DNA of 64,000 nt from Parcubacteria group bacterium LiPW_15 (lineage in GTDB: Bacteria > Patescibacteria > Paceibacteria > UBA6257 > 2-01-FULL-56-20), in assembly GCA_007375645.1 (NCBI GenBank), contig VMER01000001.1, forward strand, positions 186,001-250,000, given 5' to 3'. Position numbers and translations under genes: made by a program. Under the pieces are notes generated by a model. It saw nothing but the letters and a program-made list of their open reading frames with translations, did not search any database and had not been told where the DNA came from. Positions 31,491 through 40,206 of the stretch are shown here, piece after piece (position 1 is the stretch's first letter; every line of letters begins with the position of its first letter).

Positions 31491-32585
31491 TTATTCAATC
31501 ACCCCTCCGCCGAGCATTATGTCATTTTTCACACCCTCCTTCGCTGAAGCTTCGGAGGGCAAGTAAATGACCGCGGATTGGCCGGGGGCCACGAACTTCT
31601 GAGATTTTTTAAAATCCAATCTCCATCCTCCTTTTTCCTTGACCAAAACAGCCGGGAATAAAGGCTGGCGATAGCGAACACGGGCGGATACTTCAAGAGG
31701 ATAGTGAATAGTAGATGGCGAATAGTTGAAATTTACGTCGGTAAGATAAACGGATTTTTCATAAAGAGCAGGATTATCGCTACCCTCCGCGACTACCAGA
31801 ATATTTTTCTTCACATCTTTTTTGGCTACATAAAGAGGAACATGGTTTTTTTGGCCCTTCTCATGCTTTAAGTTTCCCACTCCGCCACGCTGGCCGATAG
31901 TATAAAAATGAGCACCAAAATGTTCCCCCACCTTTTCTCCCTTCAAGTTCAAAACCGCGCCTTTTTTCTCCGGAAGATAACTCTTCAGAAAATCTTTAAT
32001 GGAGACCATGCCTAAAAAGCATATTCCTTGCGAGTCTTTTTTCTCCGCCGTGGATATTCCGGCTTTTTTGGCGATTTTTCTCACCTCCGGCTTCAGATAA
32101 TCCCCTATCGGGAAAAGGGATTTCTCTATCTGCTTCGCGGTCAGAGTCCACAAAAAATAGCTTTGGTCCTTATTCTTGTCCGCGGCGATAGCCAAAGAAT
32201 TATTTTTCTTTTTAACGTAATGTCCGGTAGCCACAAAATCGGCCCCGAGCCTCATCGCCCTATCGAAAAATATTCCGAATTTTATCTCCCGGTTGCACAT
32301 CACATCCGGATTCGGGGTAAGGCCTTTCTTATATCCGGCGACCATATAATCCACCACATGTCTTTTATATTCTTTTTCAAAATCCCAAGTGTAAAACGGG
32401 ATGCTTAAATGTTCCGCCACTCGGCGCGCGTCTTCCGCGTCTCGGTCTTGGCAGTTATCTATGTTATAGCCGCGAATAAAAACACCGACTACATCGTAGC
32501 CTTGTTTCTTAAGTAAATACGCGGCAACGGAGCTATCCACTCCCCCCGACATACCGACAAAAACTTTTTTCTTGGCCTTTTTCAT
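31491..32585 (-). CDS. mnmA: tRNA-specific 2-thiouridylase MnmA
   Basis: 364 residues. The PP-loop GMSGGVDSS is at residues 11-19. The catalytic Cys pair lies in NPDVMCNREIKF (about residue 100) and QGICFLG (about residue 195). The C-terminal barrel domain begins with the FYTIGQRGG block. It thiolates U34 of tRNAs for Glu, Gln and Lys. A palindromic insertion near the C-terminus adds LPSEASAKEG in frame. A TATAAT box sits 9 nt before the ATG. Possibly supplied with sulfur by the rhodanese protein at 3908, by inference only. Confidence 0.95.
   Translation of the reverse strand: MKKAKKKVFVGMSGGVDSSVAAYLLKKQGYDVVGVFIRGYNIDNCQDRDAEDARRVAEHLSIPFYTWDFEKEYKRHVVDYMVAGYKKGLTPNPDVMCNREIKFGIFFDRAMRLGADFVATGHYVKKKNNSLAIAADKNKDQSYFLWTLTAKQIEKSLFPIGDYLKPEVRKIAKKAGISTAEKKDSQGICFLGMVSIKDFLKSYLPEKKGAVLNLKGEKVGEHFGAHFYTIGQRGGVGNLKHEKGQKNHVPLYVAKKDVKKNILVVAEGSDNPALYEKSVYLTDVNFNYSPSTIHYPLEVSARVRYRQPLFPAVLVKEKGGWRLDFKKSQKFVAPGQSAVIYLPSEASAKEGVKNDIMLGGGVIE
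31534..31559. repeat. 26-bp palindromic element inserted in mnmA
   Basis: The reverse-orientation copy of the element found in rseP (15939-15964), with 24 of 26 positions identical. It is translated in frame and lies between C-terminal strands. Confidence 0.8.
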
Positions 32586-32627
32586 TGCCGCAGGATTATA
32601 CGATAATTTTACAAAATTGAAAAGAAA

Positions 32628-32650
32628 AGGAGCCCCCGAAGGGGCTCCGA
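32628..32650 (-). terminator. Terminator of the triple-repeat membrane protein cassette
   Basis: CGGAGCCCC-TTC-GGGGGCTCC on the minus strand, followed by TTTTCTTTTC. Confidence 0.85.
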
Positions 32651-32666
32651 AAAGAACCTGGAAACG

Positions 32667-33902
32667 TTACGTTGGCTTTACTGCGGATGCGTCCATGAGC
32701 GCTCCGGTCGCTCGTTCGATCCTGAGCGAGAGGAGCTGGCCGATGAGGCTGCCGGCCGCGCTGCCGACGATATAGGGAATCGCCTTCTCGGGAGTGATGG
32801 ACCCGATGACCAGCTGATGCATGGTGAGGAACCACACCCCATTCGAAAAGACCGAGGCCCAAGCAAGGTACTGCTGATTGTTCCGTTGACCGGCACGGCT
32901 CTTCAAGGTGAAGCTCAGCGCCTGCCAAGCCGAGAAGAACAGAAGCACCGCTCCGCCGGCGTATCCGATCCACGGATTCACTCCGAAGAACACGGTCTGC
33001 GGCACCAAGAGAACGCCGAGTAGAACGAGCTGGATCTTGGGCCAGGAGATGCTCCCCGTCTTTTCGCGCTCGGCTTCCTCGCTCTTCGTGAAGACGTGAA
33101 TATCGAACCTGGCCTTGATGCGCTCCGCCATCTTTTGCGCCAGATTGGCGCCGATCAAAGAGCCGATGACGCTTCCGGTGGTCGTGGGCAGGAACATCGC
33201 CCAGTCCATCTTGAACTTGACGAGGATCGCGAGCTTTGCGAAGTCCGCGCCAAGATTCAAAACCACGGCGAAGAAATGGAACCAGTAGCTGTCGGCGCTT
33301 CGCGCAACCCGAAGGATCGCGAACGTGAAATTGCCGAAGATGGTGAGCGCCATGATGCTCACGAGAACCCAGGCATTGAGAGTCAGCGTGGTTTGCTCTT
33401 TCCCCGGCAGGAGAACCGTGTACCCGTTCAAGGAATAGATCTGTGAGGTAAGCAGCGCGAGGAGTACCGCAACCGTCGGCCAAAGCTTCAGAAGCTGAGG
33501 CCTTCCCTTCGCGCCTTCGGGGCTCAGACCCAACGCGGATTCAATCTTGATCGAAATGGTATTGCCGTGCAGGGTCCCCAGGATGGTCGCGAACACGTAG
33601 GGCGCGAGAAGCGCAGTGGGAAGATCGCTCTTTACGAGAAGGCGAAGCGACCAGAAGAAAGCGAAGTTAGCCGCAACCGCCGCCAAGAGATGGTAGGCGT
33701 TGCTGTTGCGATTCGCGGACCTGCTCTGCAGGCTGTAGGTGGTGTTCTGCACGTATGCGAGAACCATCACCAAGGCGAGCGTTATGCCCGGGGCCGCGGA
33801 AAATGTCCCGCCCCAGAAAAAGAGCAGCTGGAGAACGATGATCGCTCCGATGATGCGCAAAGGATTCGTGTTCCAGAGTCGAAGCCAGAAGGATCGTTGC
33901 AT
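32667..33902 (-). CDS. Polytopic membrane protein made of three related repeats
   Basis: 411 residues with about 9-10 hydrophobic spans. Three segments share one pattern: a basic turn such as RSxNRN, an aromatic-rich helix with Asn, then Pro-Tyr and a helix with Gly-Ser-X-X-Gly leading to a basic end. They lie at about residues 59-121, 198-262 and 333-398 (for example PYVFATILGTLHG and PYIVGSAAGSLIG). No transporter family can be named with confidence; similar repeats occur in uncharacterised phage membrane proteins as far as I recall. GC-rich cassette with its own terminator and a plausible promoter. Confidence 0.7.
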   Translation of the reverse strand: MQRSFWLRLWNTNPLRIIGAIIVLQLLFFWGGTFSAAPGITLALVMVLAYVQNTTYSLQSRSANRNSNAYHLLAAVAANFAFFWSLRLLVKSDLPTALLAPYVFATILGTLHGNTISIKIESALGLSPEGAKGRPQLLKLWPTVAVLLALLTSQIYSLNGYTVLLPGKEQTTLTLNAWVLVSIMALTIFGNFTFAILRVARSADSYWFHFFAVVLNLGADFAKLAILVKFKMDWAMFLPTTTGSVIGSLIGANLAQKMAERIKARFDIHVFTKSEEAEREKTGSISWPKIQLVLLGVLLVPQTVFFGVNPWIGYAGGAVLLFFSAWQALSFTLKSRAGQRNNQQYLAWASVFSNGVWFLTMHQLVIGSITPEKAIPYIVGSAAGSLIGQLLSLRIERATGALMDASAVKPT

Positions 33903-33940
33903 GGTTTTCCCCTTTCAAGTTGCAACTTATTGCTGCGTTC

Positions 33941-33969
33941 ATACTAAACTTTGAGTTTTTAAAAAACAA
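33941..33969 (-). promoter_or_regulatory. Promoter of the triple-repeat membrane protein cassette
   Basis: TTGTTT, 17-bp spacer, TAGTAT on the minus strand. It overlaps the T-tract of the upstream terminator. Confidence 0.5.
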
Positions 33970-33999
33970 GAAAGGCCCCCGACGTGAGTCGGGAGCCAA
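33970..33999 (-). terminator. Terminator of the 931-residue protein cassette
   Basis: GGCTCCCGAC-TCAC-GTCGGGGGCC on the minus strand, followed by a T-rich run. Confidence 0.85.
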
Positions 34000-34010
34000 G
34001 GTGCAGTGAA

Positions 34011-36806
34011 TCAGATGGGTTCGGGAAGGAACTTGTTCCAGTCGAAGTGTCTGGGCTTCGCGAACCAATCGCGGAGGTAGTCGTGCGGAAGCATCCGCAT
34101 GAGGATCGGACCGGCATCCGGCCCATCCGCAGGGAAGGACACGAAGCAGACTCCAGTGTTGTTCGGAGGGAATCCGCCAGTCGAGCCGTAGAGATCGGTG
34201 TGCACTCCGGCAGCGCAGATGGCATAAACTCCCTTCGAAGTCTCCACCAGGCAGTAGAAGTGCTTATCCCCTACGATGGTAACGACGAAGAACTTCATGA
34301 GCCCGTAAGTGTCGTCACCGCGGACATAGTCGCTCTTCACGAACGCAGCCAGGAGATCCGACCAGCTCGAAAGCTTGGGCGGAGAACCGAGGAAGCGAAG
34401 ACCCCACTCGTACCTTCCGGGCGCCTTGATGGTGCCCAGGCCGAAGGTTTCGCTGCCGAATCGCGGGGCGCAAACGGCTTTCTCGAGGAAAGCCTCCTTG
34501 CCTCGCCAAAGCGGCGATGCCAGCAGTCTGGCCCGAAGATGCCTTGCGGGATACTCGCCTTCCAGATCCGCGCCATCCAACGTGTGGATGCGATGATTTC
34601 CGTTCGGGAAGTTCAGCACGCCCACATCGCGGGTGTCGGAGATCTTCTTGTTGATCTCGCTGACACCGCGGATGGTAAGACGAGACTTTTCGAAGCGCCG
34701 GAGAACCGCGCTGTAGAAATCCACGTTCGGGTCGATGTGCCGGTCGTAGACCTGCATCATCTGATGGAACGGAAAGTGATCGCCGCGAAGATGGTGCTGA
34801 CTGATGCTGATCCGGTTGACCTCTTCGGTCAGCCTGAGAACCGCACCCATGTCGCCTCGCTCCGCTGCGCGCTGGATGTCAGCGGTGATTCCCTGGAGCC
34901 AAGCCTCGATACGGATGAGCGGCATGACTTCAGGGTCCGGACGGTAAGTGGGATTGAACCACAGATTGCCGTCGGTCGCATCGTCCAACTCCGCCACCAT
35001 GTGAACGGGCATGTCGCTAGCGGTAAAGAGACCTCCACGACGCATGAGCTCGATTGCAGCCTCGTTGACACCGAGATGCATGCGCTGTTTGGGGTCCCAG
35101 ATGAACCGTTTCGCCGAACCGCCGAAGTGGTTGTCGGTGTTGACGTAGACGTTGTAGTACTTCGTCTTGGGGTAAGGGAACGCGAAGTTCGTGCCAAGCA
35201 CCGCTTCTACCTTGCTCAAACTCTTGATGGGCAAGGAATCGACGCTCAGAATGCCGTTCGACAGACTGATGAAAAGCGCGCCCGGTTTGAACTGCGGATT
35301 GAAGATCGCCTTGGAGATGGGATGCATCTTCCTGGTCGAGTCGCGCAACGAATCCGTAAGGAAAACGTCGTCGACACAGATCGGCGCCACGTGAACGAAC
35401 TTCGTCACCGGCATCCCATCCTTGGAATCCTCCCGACCGACAAGCCGGTGATTCAAGGCATAGGGATGACAGATGATCGTAAGGTCGGCCAGCGTGTCGT
35501 TGAAGACTTCGCTGCCGTACTTGTCGCCGAAATCGGCCAGGAGCTCGTCAGAGACCGCGTCCCTGCTCGGAACGTGAAGCTTGATGCTCTTGTCATGGAG
35601 CTTGAGATAGACGTTGCCCTGGCTGATGACCTTGCAGTTCGGGATCGCTTTCTCGAACATGCCGACCACCATGGCTCGCAGACGCAGCCGCGTGAGTTCG
35701 ACCAAACGATCGGCAACGTTGGTGAGGATGATGCGCGCTCTCATCTCGGAGAGACGCTTGACCTCCAGCTCCCACTTGTTGGTGGCCGCAAGCCCGCGAC
35801 GGTGCTTCATGGCAGCCGCGAGCTGGCCCTTGGCCATGGAAAGCTCCGCCTCGACTCGTCCCTGCTTTTGGATGGTGAGGTAGCGGCACTCGCTTTGCGC
35901 CGCCTCCGCGATGATTTCCTCCTCCCGATATCCGAACGCGACGTAGATCGGGCCGGGAAATTCCGGAGCTCCATCCGGTCGAGTGGCGATCTTCTGCCAT
36001 CCATCCATGACTTCGCCGAATTTCTCGGCAATGGTTTGGAAGATGAGCTCGCCAGGGGGCTGGTCGCGCAAGACGCGCTTGACCTCCTCACGATAGTACC
36101 TCGGGAACCGCGCGGGATTGATGCGGATTCCGGACACCGCCGCCCTGTAGACCTTGTTGGTCCAAACGGTCTTCTTGGTGTTCATGTCGATGGTGTTCGT
36201 GAGGATGACCGCATCGGCTCCACGGAGCCTGGCCCCGATCAGAGCCCGGCGAACCGGGTTGTCGGCGATGTTGCGATCGTACTTCAGTCCGATCAGCGCG
36301 CCGTTGATGAGCGCGATTCGCGCGTTGGCACCGCCGGGCAGAACAAAGGGCTCCTGAGGTGTGATCTTCGGAAATTCGAAGCCCTCGGCGCCGGCGGGAA
36401 GATCTTCCATGCTCAGACGCCCAACGCCAGCGACGAACTTCGTCGTGATACTGGCGTTTGTCCGCCCGGTCAAAGACTTCACCTTGTCCTTCAGAAGCTT
36501 GGACGGGATGTAGGGGTAAAAGTCCTTGTGAAAACGCTCGATGGGAACGTTGTGCCGAACGGCTTTCCTCAGATCCTCGAGCACCTTGTGAGTCCAGAGG
36601 TGTTCGCGAACCCTGCGGGCGAATTGGCGCATGTCCAGCCGATAGGAGTTGCCGGCAAGCTGCTCGGCAAACTCCTTACTGATGGCACCGTAGATCTCGG
36701 TCACGCCGTTCTTCTTCAGAAGGAAGCCTTCACGGATCAATTCATGAACTCTCGCAGAGAGTCCGGGAATCTTCCAGGCGTCTTTTCGTTTCGCTTTGGT
36801 AGCCAT
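34011..36806 (-). CDS. Large orphan protein with metallophosphoesterase-like motifs
   Basis: 931 residues, no signal peptide. The first 100 residues look like a helical DNA-binding-type domain. A segment near residue 200 (ALIGARLRGADAVILTN) recalls nucleotide or phosphate loops. Further on, NTDNHFGG and NGNHRIHT are spaced like the Asp-X-His and Gly-Asn-His motifs of calcineurin-like phosphoesterases, with extra His-rich pieces (SQHHLRGDHFPFHQMM, YDRHIDP). The assignment is tentative. It is the largest cassette, with strong GC-ending codon bias, a Shine-Dalgarno AAAGGAGG and its own terminator. A long open frame on the other strand is a mirror of the codon bias. Confidence 0.6.
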   Translation of the reverse strand: MATKAKRKDAWKIPGLSARVHELIREGFLLKKNGVTEIYGAISKEFAEQLAGNSYRLDMRQFARRVREHLWTHKVLEDLRKAVRHNVPIERFHKDFYPYIPSKLLKDKVKSLTGRTNASITTKFVAGVGRLSMEDLPAGAEGFEFPKITPQEPFVLPGGANARIALINGALIGLKYDRNIADNPVRRALIGARLRGADAVILTNTIDMNTKKTVWTNKVYRAAVSGIRINPARFPRYYREEVKRVLRDQPPGELIFQTIAEKFGEVMDGWQKIATRPDGAPEFPGPIYVAFGYREEEIIAEAAQSECRYLTIQKQGRVEAELSMAKGQLAAAMKHRRGLAATNKWELEVKRLSEMRARIILTNVADRLVELTRLRLRAMVVGMFEKAIPNCKVISQGNVYLKLHDKSIKLHVPSRDAVSDELLADFGDKYGSEVFNDTLADLTIICHPYALNHRLVGREDSKDGMPVTKFVHVAPICVDDVFLTDSLRDSTRKMHPISKAIFNPQFKPGALFISLSNGILSVDSLPIKSLSKVEAVLGTNFAFPYPKTKYYNVYVNTDNHFGGSAKRFIWDPKQRMHLGVNEAAIELMRRGGLFTASDMPVHMVAELDDATDGNLWFNPTYRPDPEVMPLIRIEAWLQGITADIQRAAERGDMGAVLRLTEEVNRISISQHHLRGDHFPFHQMMQVYDRHIDPNVDFYSAVLRRFEKSRLTIRGVSEINKKISDTRDVGVLNFPNGNHRIHTLDGADLEGEYPARHLRARLLASPLWRGKEAFLEKAVCAPRFGSETFGLGTIKAPGRYEWGLRFLGSPPKLSSWSDLLAAFVKSDYVRGDDTYGLMKFFVVTIVGDKHFYCLVETSKGVYAICAAGVHTDLYGSTGGFPPNNTGVCFVSFPADGPDAGPILMRMLPHDYLRDWFAKPRHFDWNKFLPEPI

Positions 36807-36858
36807 TTGGCATACCTCCTTTTCGTTTCTTCTTTTCAGTTGTCAGGCTGCTGATTTC

Positions 36859-36886
36859 ATTCTAGGCAAAACTGAGTCGACCGCAA
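36859..36886 (-). promoter_or_regulatory. Promoter of the 931-residue protein cassette
   Basis: TTGCGG, 16-bp spacer, TAGAAT on the minus strand, about 55 nt before the start codon. Confidence 0.5.
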
Positions 36887-36916
36887 TAGCTCCGAAACAA
36901 ATATGGATTAAAAACA

Positions 36917-36957
36917 AAAGCCCCGCGAATGTCGAGTGACTCTCGCGGGGCTTTTAC
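36917..36957 (-). terminator. Bidirectional terminator after efp
   Basis: AAAAGCCCCGCGA and TCGCGGGGCTTTT frame a 14-nt loop and can work on both strands. Confidence 0.9.
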
Positions 36958-36970
36958 AATTATTTTTTAT

Positions 36971-37540
36971 TTAACTTTTGTCTACGCGCTCTACGTACTC
37001 GCCGGTCTCGGTATTAATTTTTACAACATCTCCTTCGTTGATAAAAAGCGGAGCATTAATAGTCGCGCCACCCTCCAAAGTAATAACTTTATTTCCGCCC
37101 TGCGCGGTATTCCCTTTTATAGACGGCGGAGCCTCTACAACCTTAAAGTCCATCTTGATCGGCATAGCCACTTTGATGACCTTGTCTTTAAATATAGTGG
37201 CGACAACCGGGGTGTTCGGCTTCAAGAACTTGGCCGAGTCCCCTATCACCTCTCCGGAAAGCGAAAATCTATCCGCGGCATTCTTCTCATCGCAGAACCA
37301 ATACTCTCCGCGGTTAGCGTAAAGAAATTTGGAATTCTTTCTTTCTATCTCCGCTTCTTCAAAACTATCCGAACCTTGCCAATTGCGTTCCAAAATTTTT
37401 CCGGTTATCAAATTTCTTATCTTGGTGTTCACGGTCGCCTTCCGTTGCTGCATACGCAAAAAATTCATCTCCAAAACTTCGTAGGGAGCGCCCTCCAAAA
37501 TAAATAAGGTTCCTTTGGTTAATTCGTTATATGAAAGCAT
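36971..37540 (-). CDS. efp: Translation elongation factor P
   Basis: 189 residues with three beta-barrel domains. The N-terminal KOW-like domain ends in a modification loop reading RMQQRKATV, which is not the usual PGKG (Lys) type, so the mode of modification is open. Domains II and III carry the conserved ITLEGGATINAPLFINEGDVVKINTETGEY (cited as residues about 152-182). EF-P relieves ribosome stalling at prolines. Promoter TGGACA-16-TATCAT (37576-37603) lies upstream. Confidence 0.94.
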   Translation of the reverse strand: MLSYNELTKGTLFILEGAPYEVLEMNFLRMQQRKATVNTKIRNLITGKILERNWQGSDSFEEAEIERKNSKFLYANRGEYWFCDEKNAADRFSLSGEVIGDSAKFLKPNTPVVATIFKDKVIKVAMPIKMDFKVVEAPPSIKGNTAQGGNKVITLEGGATINAPLFINEGDVVKINTETGEYVERVDKS

Positions 37541-37575
37541 CGGTCTTATTAAAATTTGTTCGCGACAGCCTTGTC

Positions 37576-37603
37576 ATGATACCAAAATAAATATTTTTGT
37601 CCA
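37576..37603 (-). promoter_or_regulatory. Promoter of efp
   Basis: TGGACA, 16-bp spacer, extended TGG-TATCAT on the minus strand. Confidence 0.6.
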
Positions 37604-37610
37604 CCAAACA

Positions 37611-37637
37611 AAAAATCACCCCGTTCGGAGTGATTCT
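37611..37637 (-). terminator. Terminator of the rpsP-khpA operon
   Basis: AATCACTCC-GAAC-GGGGTGATT followed by six Ts on the minus strand. Confidence 0.85.
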
Positions 37638-37641
37638 TTGC

Positions 37642-37938
37642 CTATTCTGTCGGAGCGGCCGGCGCCTCCGGTCTCTCAAAAGTCGAACCTTCGGGTTCTT
37701 CGATTTTCAGATTCACCCGAGCATTATTTTTCATACCGACAATCCTCAAAAGCGAACGGATGGCCTTGGCGGTCGAACCTTGGCGGCCGACGACTTGGCC
37801 CATGTCTTGCGGATGCACTCGGAGCGTCAAAAGTACGCCTTGTTCGTCTATTCTGCGTTCAATCTTAATATCATCCGGGTGGTCAACCAGAGCCTTTACA
37901 AGGCTCGATAGAAATTCCTGATCTGCGGTGTTATTCAT
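37642..37938 (-). CDS. khpA: KH-domain RNA-binding protein KhpA
   Basis: 98 residues from ATG 37936-37938; an upstream in-frame start lies in the spacer after rpsP. A single KH domain with the RNA-binding loop GRQGSTAKAIRSLL fills most of it, followed by a Pro/Ala/Glu tail. KhpA binds RNA with KhpB and affects cell division or sRNA regulation in Gram-positive bacteria. Its place 70 bp after rpsP is the classical arrangement. Confidence 0.9.
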   Translation of the reverse strand: MNNTADQEFLSSLVKALVDHPDDIKIERRIDEQGVLLTLRVHPQDMGQVVGRQGSTAKAIRSLLRIVGMKNNARVNLKIEEPEGSTFERPEAPAAPTE

Positions 37939-38008
37939 TTTTAAATAGAATTCGCGACCTTTCAAAAAACATACGACCCACAACCAACAACTTACAACCT
38001 AAACCGAA

Positions 38009-38293
38009 TTACGCTTTCTTTTCTTTCTTCGCCTTAGTTTTAACGGCAACTTTTTTCGCATCCACGATCTTTTCTTTCACCAAGATATTGTGGAGCGAGG
38101 GGCTGGCTAGAGCTCCAACCTTGAGCCAATAATTGACTCTCTCCTTATTCAAAGTCGCCTTCTTGCTGAAGGGGTTATACGAGCCCAAATCCTCGAGCGC
38201 TTCGCCGGTCAGCTTGGAACGCTTTTCGGCAACCACAACCCGGTAGCTCGGCTGATGCTTTTTGCCTCTCCTTGAAAGTCTTATTACCAACAT
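38009..38293 (-). CDS. rpsP: 30S ribosomal protein S16
   Basis: 94 residues from ATG 38291-38293, with MLVIRLSRRGKKHQPSYRVV and LEDLGSYNPF, both diagnostic. The C-terminal Lys-rich tail is usual. S16 is needed early in 30S assembly. The promoter TTGACC-16-TAGACT ends 8 nt before the ATG, so the transcript is leaderless or almost so. The divergent protease cassette has its own promoter 16 bp away, back to back. Confidence 0.96.
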   Translation of the reverse strand: MLVIRLSRRGKKHQPSYRVVVAEKRSKLTGEALEDLGSYNPFSKKATLNKERVNYWLKVGALASPSLHNILVKEKIVDAKKVAVKTKAKKEKKA

Positions 38294-38301
38294 GTTTTCC
38301 A

Positions 38302-38329
38302 AGTCTAACAAAAAACCGAAAAAGGTCAA
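38302..38329 (-). promoter_or_regulatory. Promoter of the rpsP operon
   Basis: TTGACC (38324-38329), 16-bp spacer, TAGACT (38302-38307); the -10 box is 8 nt from the start codon. Confidence 0.7.
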
Positions 38330-38345
38330 CCCCCATATGATTTTA

Positions 38346-38374
38346 TTGACAGTTCTAGGGTCAAAGAGAATACT
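38346..38374 (+). promoter_or_regulatory. Promoter of the secreted protease cassette
   Basis: TTGACA, spacer of 16-17, GAATAC/AATACT. The AGGAGGAG Shine-Dalgarno sequence lies close to the start codon at 38396. Confidence 0.65.
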
Positions 38375-38395
38375 TCAGGCAGCACAGGAGGAGTT

Positions 38396-39148
38396 ATGCG
38401 CATCCGAGGAATCCTCATCGTTCTTTTCTTCCCACTGCTTCTGAACGCTCAAGACAACGAGACCTGCAAGGACAATGAGCCTCCGGCGGACTACAACGAT
38501 CCCATGGAGGCAATCAAGGCAAGGGCGATCAAGATCGCCCAGGACAGATACGTGAGGCTTGAAGCACAGAGCATTCTCGAGGAAGACTCCGATGAACCGT
38601 TTTCCGCAACCGCAGTCCGTGTCGGCTGCAGACTGCTCATTTCCAACTTCCACGCGCTTCAGGCGCACTTCGTCACCAGGGAACCAGTCGCTGCCATAGG
38701 ACCGGTCGAGAAGGAAAGGTTGGCGGAAATCAGCGTTAAGGGCCTGACTTCGCCCCGCGACCTGATCGCGATCGAATCCGAGACCGCGGTTGCAGGTTTA
38801 CCACCGATCAAATTCGCAGAAAAAGTCTCCCCCGGAGAAGTGGTCCTGAACTGGTCGAACGCCAACGGAAGGAATGGATTCCTGAAGTTCTACTACGTTG
38901 CTCGAGGCGAAAAGAATGGTTTCATTCTCCTCGATCGACCGGCCATTCCCGGAGAATCCGGTTTCGGCCTTTTCAATCTCAAAGGAGAATTGGTGGGAAT
39001 CGTGTCCGCCAACATCCAGCGCGGCGATGACAACGACGAAGAACCGCCCCAAAGGTTCTACGGCATGGTCATAGCTGCGAATACCGTGAAGGCGTTCCTG
39101 CGGGCGATGGACGAAGACGTGGGAGCCCTGAACGAGTGCAAGAAGTGA
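38396..39148 (+). CDS. Secreted trypsin-like serine protease
   Basis: 250 residues with a signal peptide (residues 1-18, ending LLLNAQ). A full trypsin-fold triad can be read: His86 in LLISNFHAL, Asp122 in SPRDLIAIES, and Ser188 in PAIPGESGFGLFNLKGELVGI. This resembles the HtrA/DegP (S1C) type without a PDZ domain. It would act outside the cell. It forms a single GC-rich cassette with its own promoter and terminator. The first strand is shorter than usual, so activity is likely but not certain. Confidence 0.78.
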   Translation: MRIRGILIVLFFPLLLNAQDNETCKDNEPPADYNDPMEAIKARAIKIAQDRYVRLEAQSILEEDSDEPFSATAVRVGCRLLISNFHALQAHFVTREPVAAIGPVEKERLAEISVKGLTSPRDLIAIESETAVAGLPPIKFAEKVSPGEVVLNWSNANGRNGFLKFYYVARGEKNGFILLDRPAIPGESGFGLFNLKGELVGIVSANIQRGDDNDEEPPQRFYGMVIAANTVKAFLRAMDEDVGALNECKK

Positions 39149-39153
39149 GCACA

Positions 39154-39183
39154 AGCCGCCCCGCGAATAGCGGGGCGGATTTA
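39154..39183 (+). terminator. Terminator of the secreted protease cassette
   Basis: GCCGCCCCGC-GAATA-GCGGGGCGG followed by a short T/A run. Confidence 0.8.
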
Positions 39184-39185
39184 TA

Positions 39186-40205
39186 TTATTTGGAGGAAGA
39201 AATTATTTTCGGATACATATCGAGAAGCGCAAAGAGCAGGCTTATTACCAACGGCCCGGCGATAAATCCAATAGGACCGAAAAAACTCACGCCGCCCAAA
39301 ATACTCAAAAGCACGATGAACGGATGCGCGTCCACTCCTTTTTCCATAAGCTTGGGACGCAGATAGTTATCCAGGGTTCCCACGATAAGAAGCCCCCAAA
39401 CCAAGTTCCCTACTCCGGCAAAAGTTGAACCGGCGATAAAAAGATAGATAGACGCGGGAATAACCACGAGGCCCGTACCTACGGCCGGGATAAGCGCGGC
39501 GAGCGCCGCCACGAGTCCCCAAAGAATGGGCTGAGGTAAACCGAAAATAAAGAATCCGAACCCGGCGACCAAACCTTGGATTACCGCAACAATCAATGTC
39601 CCCTTTATGGTGGAACTTGCCGCAGTCTCAAGTTTTCCCAAAAGTTCATCGTCCACTCCTTTGGGCATAGGGCTCAATATCGCAAATCTATTTCTTATTT
39701 CTTTTCCGTTTTTAAGACAGAAAAAAAGCGAGAAAAGTCCGAGTACCAAATTCAAGAACGCCGTGGCCACACCGGAGAAAAGCGATCCCAGATGGGCGAG
39801 CAGCCAATCAAGCGCTCCCCTCGCATAGGAATCAACGTCCACAGAAGAGAATGTGAGTTGCGGGACAACCACTTCGATCTTCGAAGCCACCGCATCTATC
39901 ACCGCGTTTATGCCGGCTCCGGCCTCTAGGCCCATATACGCCTGCCTGGCCTCCAAAACAAGCTGTGTTCCTATCGCGGACGCAGGCACAAGAACCAAGA
40001 GAACCACCAGAAGAACGGTCAAAAGAGCGGCTATCGTGGCATGTCCCTTCATCTTCTTATCGAAATATCTATTTATCGGCGAAAACACCACCGCTAAGAC
40101 CGTTCCGAAGAAGATCGCCCCGAGATATGGACGTAAGATGAAAAATACCAAAAGCGATACGCCGATGAACAGAGTTAAAAAGAAATATTTTTGATTCTGC
40201 TGCAT
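39186..40205 (-). CDS. AI-2E family transporter (PerM-like)
   Basis: 339 residues with about 8 membrane spans. A soluble stretch lies in the first half (VDSYARGALDWLLAHLG), and the conserved GLPQPILWGLVAALAALIPAVGTGLV and GVDAHPFIVLLSILGG identify the AI-2E/PerM group (residues about 225-250 and 288-305). Family members export autoinducer-2 or exchange ions; the substrate here is unknown. Its start is 1 bp from the end of the upstream FAD enzyme gene, forming an operon. Confidence 0.88.
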   Translation of the reverse strand: MQQNQKYFFLTLFIGVSLLVFFILRPYLGAIFFGTVLAVVFSPINRYFDKKMKGHATIAALLTVLLVVLLVLVPASAIGTQLVLEARQAYMGLEAGAGINAVIDAVASKIEVVVPQLTFSSVDVDSYARGALDWLLAHLGSLFSGVATAFLNLVLGLFSLFFCLKNGKEIRNRFAILSPMPKGVDDELLGKLETAASSTIKGTLIVAVIQGLVAGFGFFIFGLPQPILWGLVAALAALIPAVGTGLVVIPASIYLFIAGSTFAGVGNLVWGLLIVGTLDNYLRPKLMEKGVDAHPFIVLLSILGGVSFFGPIGFIAGPLVISLLFALLDMYPKIISSSK

Positions 40206-40206
40206 T

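Noticed and set aside
33984..36854. A 956-codon open frame on the plus strand opposite the 931-residue gene
   Set aside because: It mirrors the GC-rich codon periodicity of the minus-strand gene, has no Shine-Dalgarno sequence or domain, and is longer than the true gene only because stops are rare in GC-biased antisense frames.
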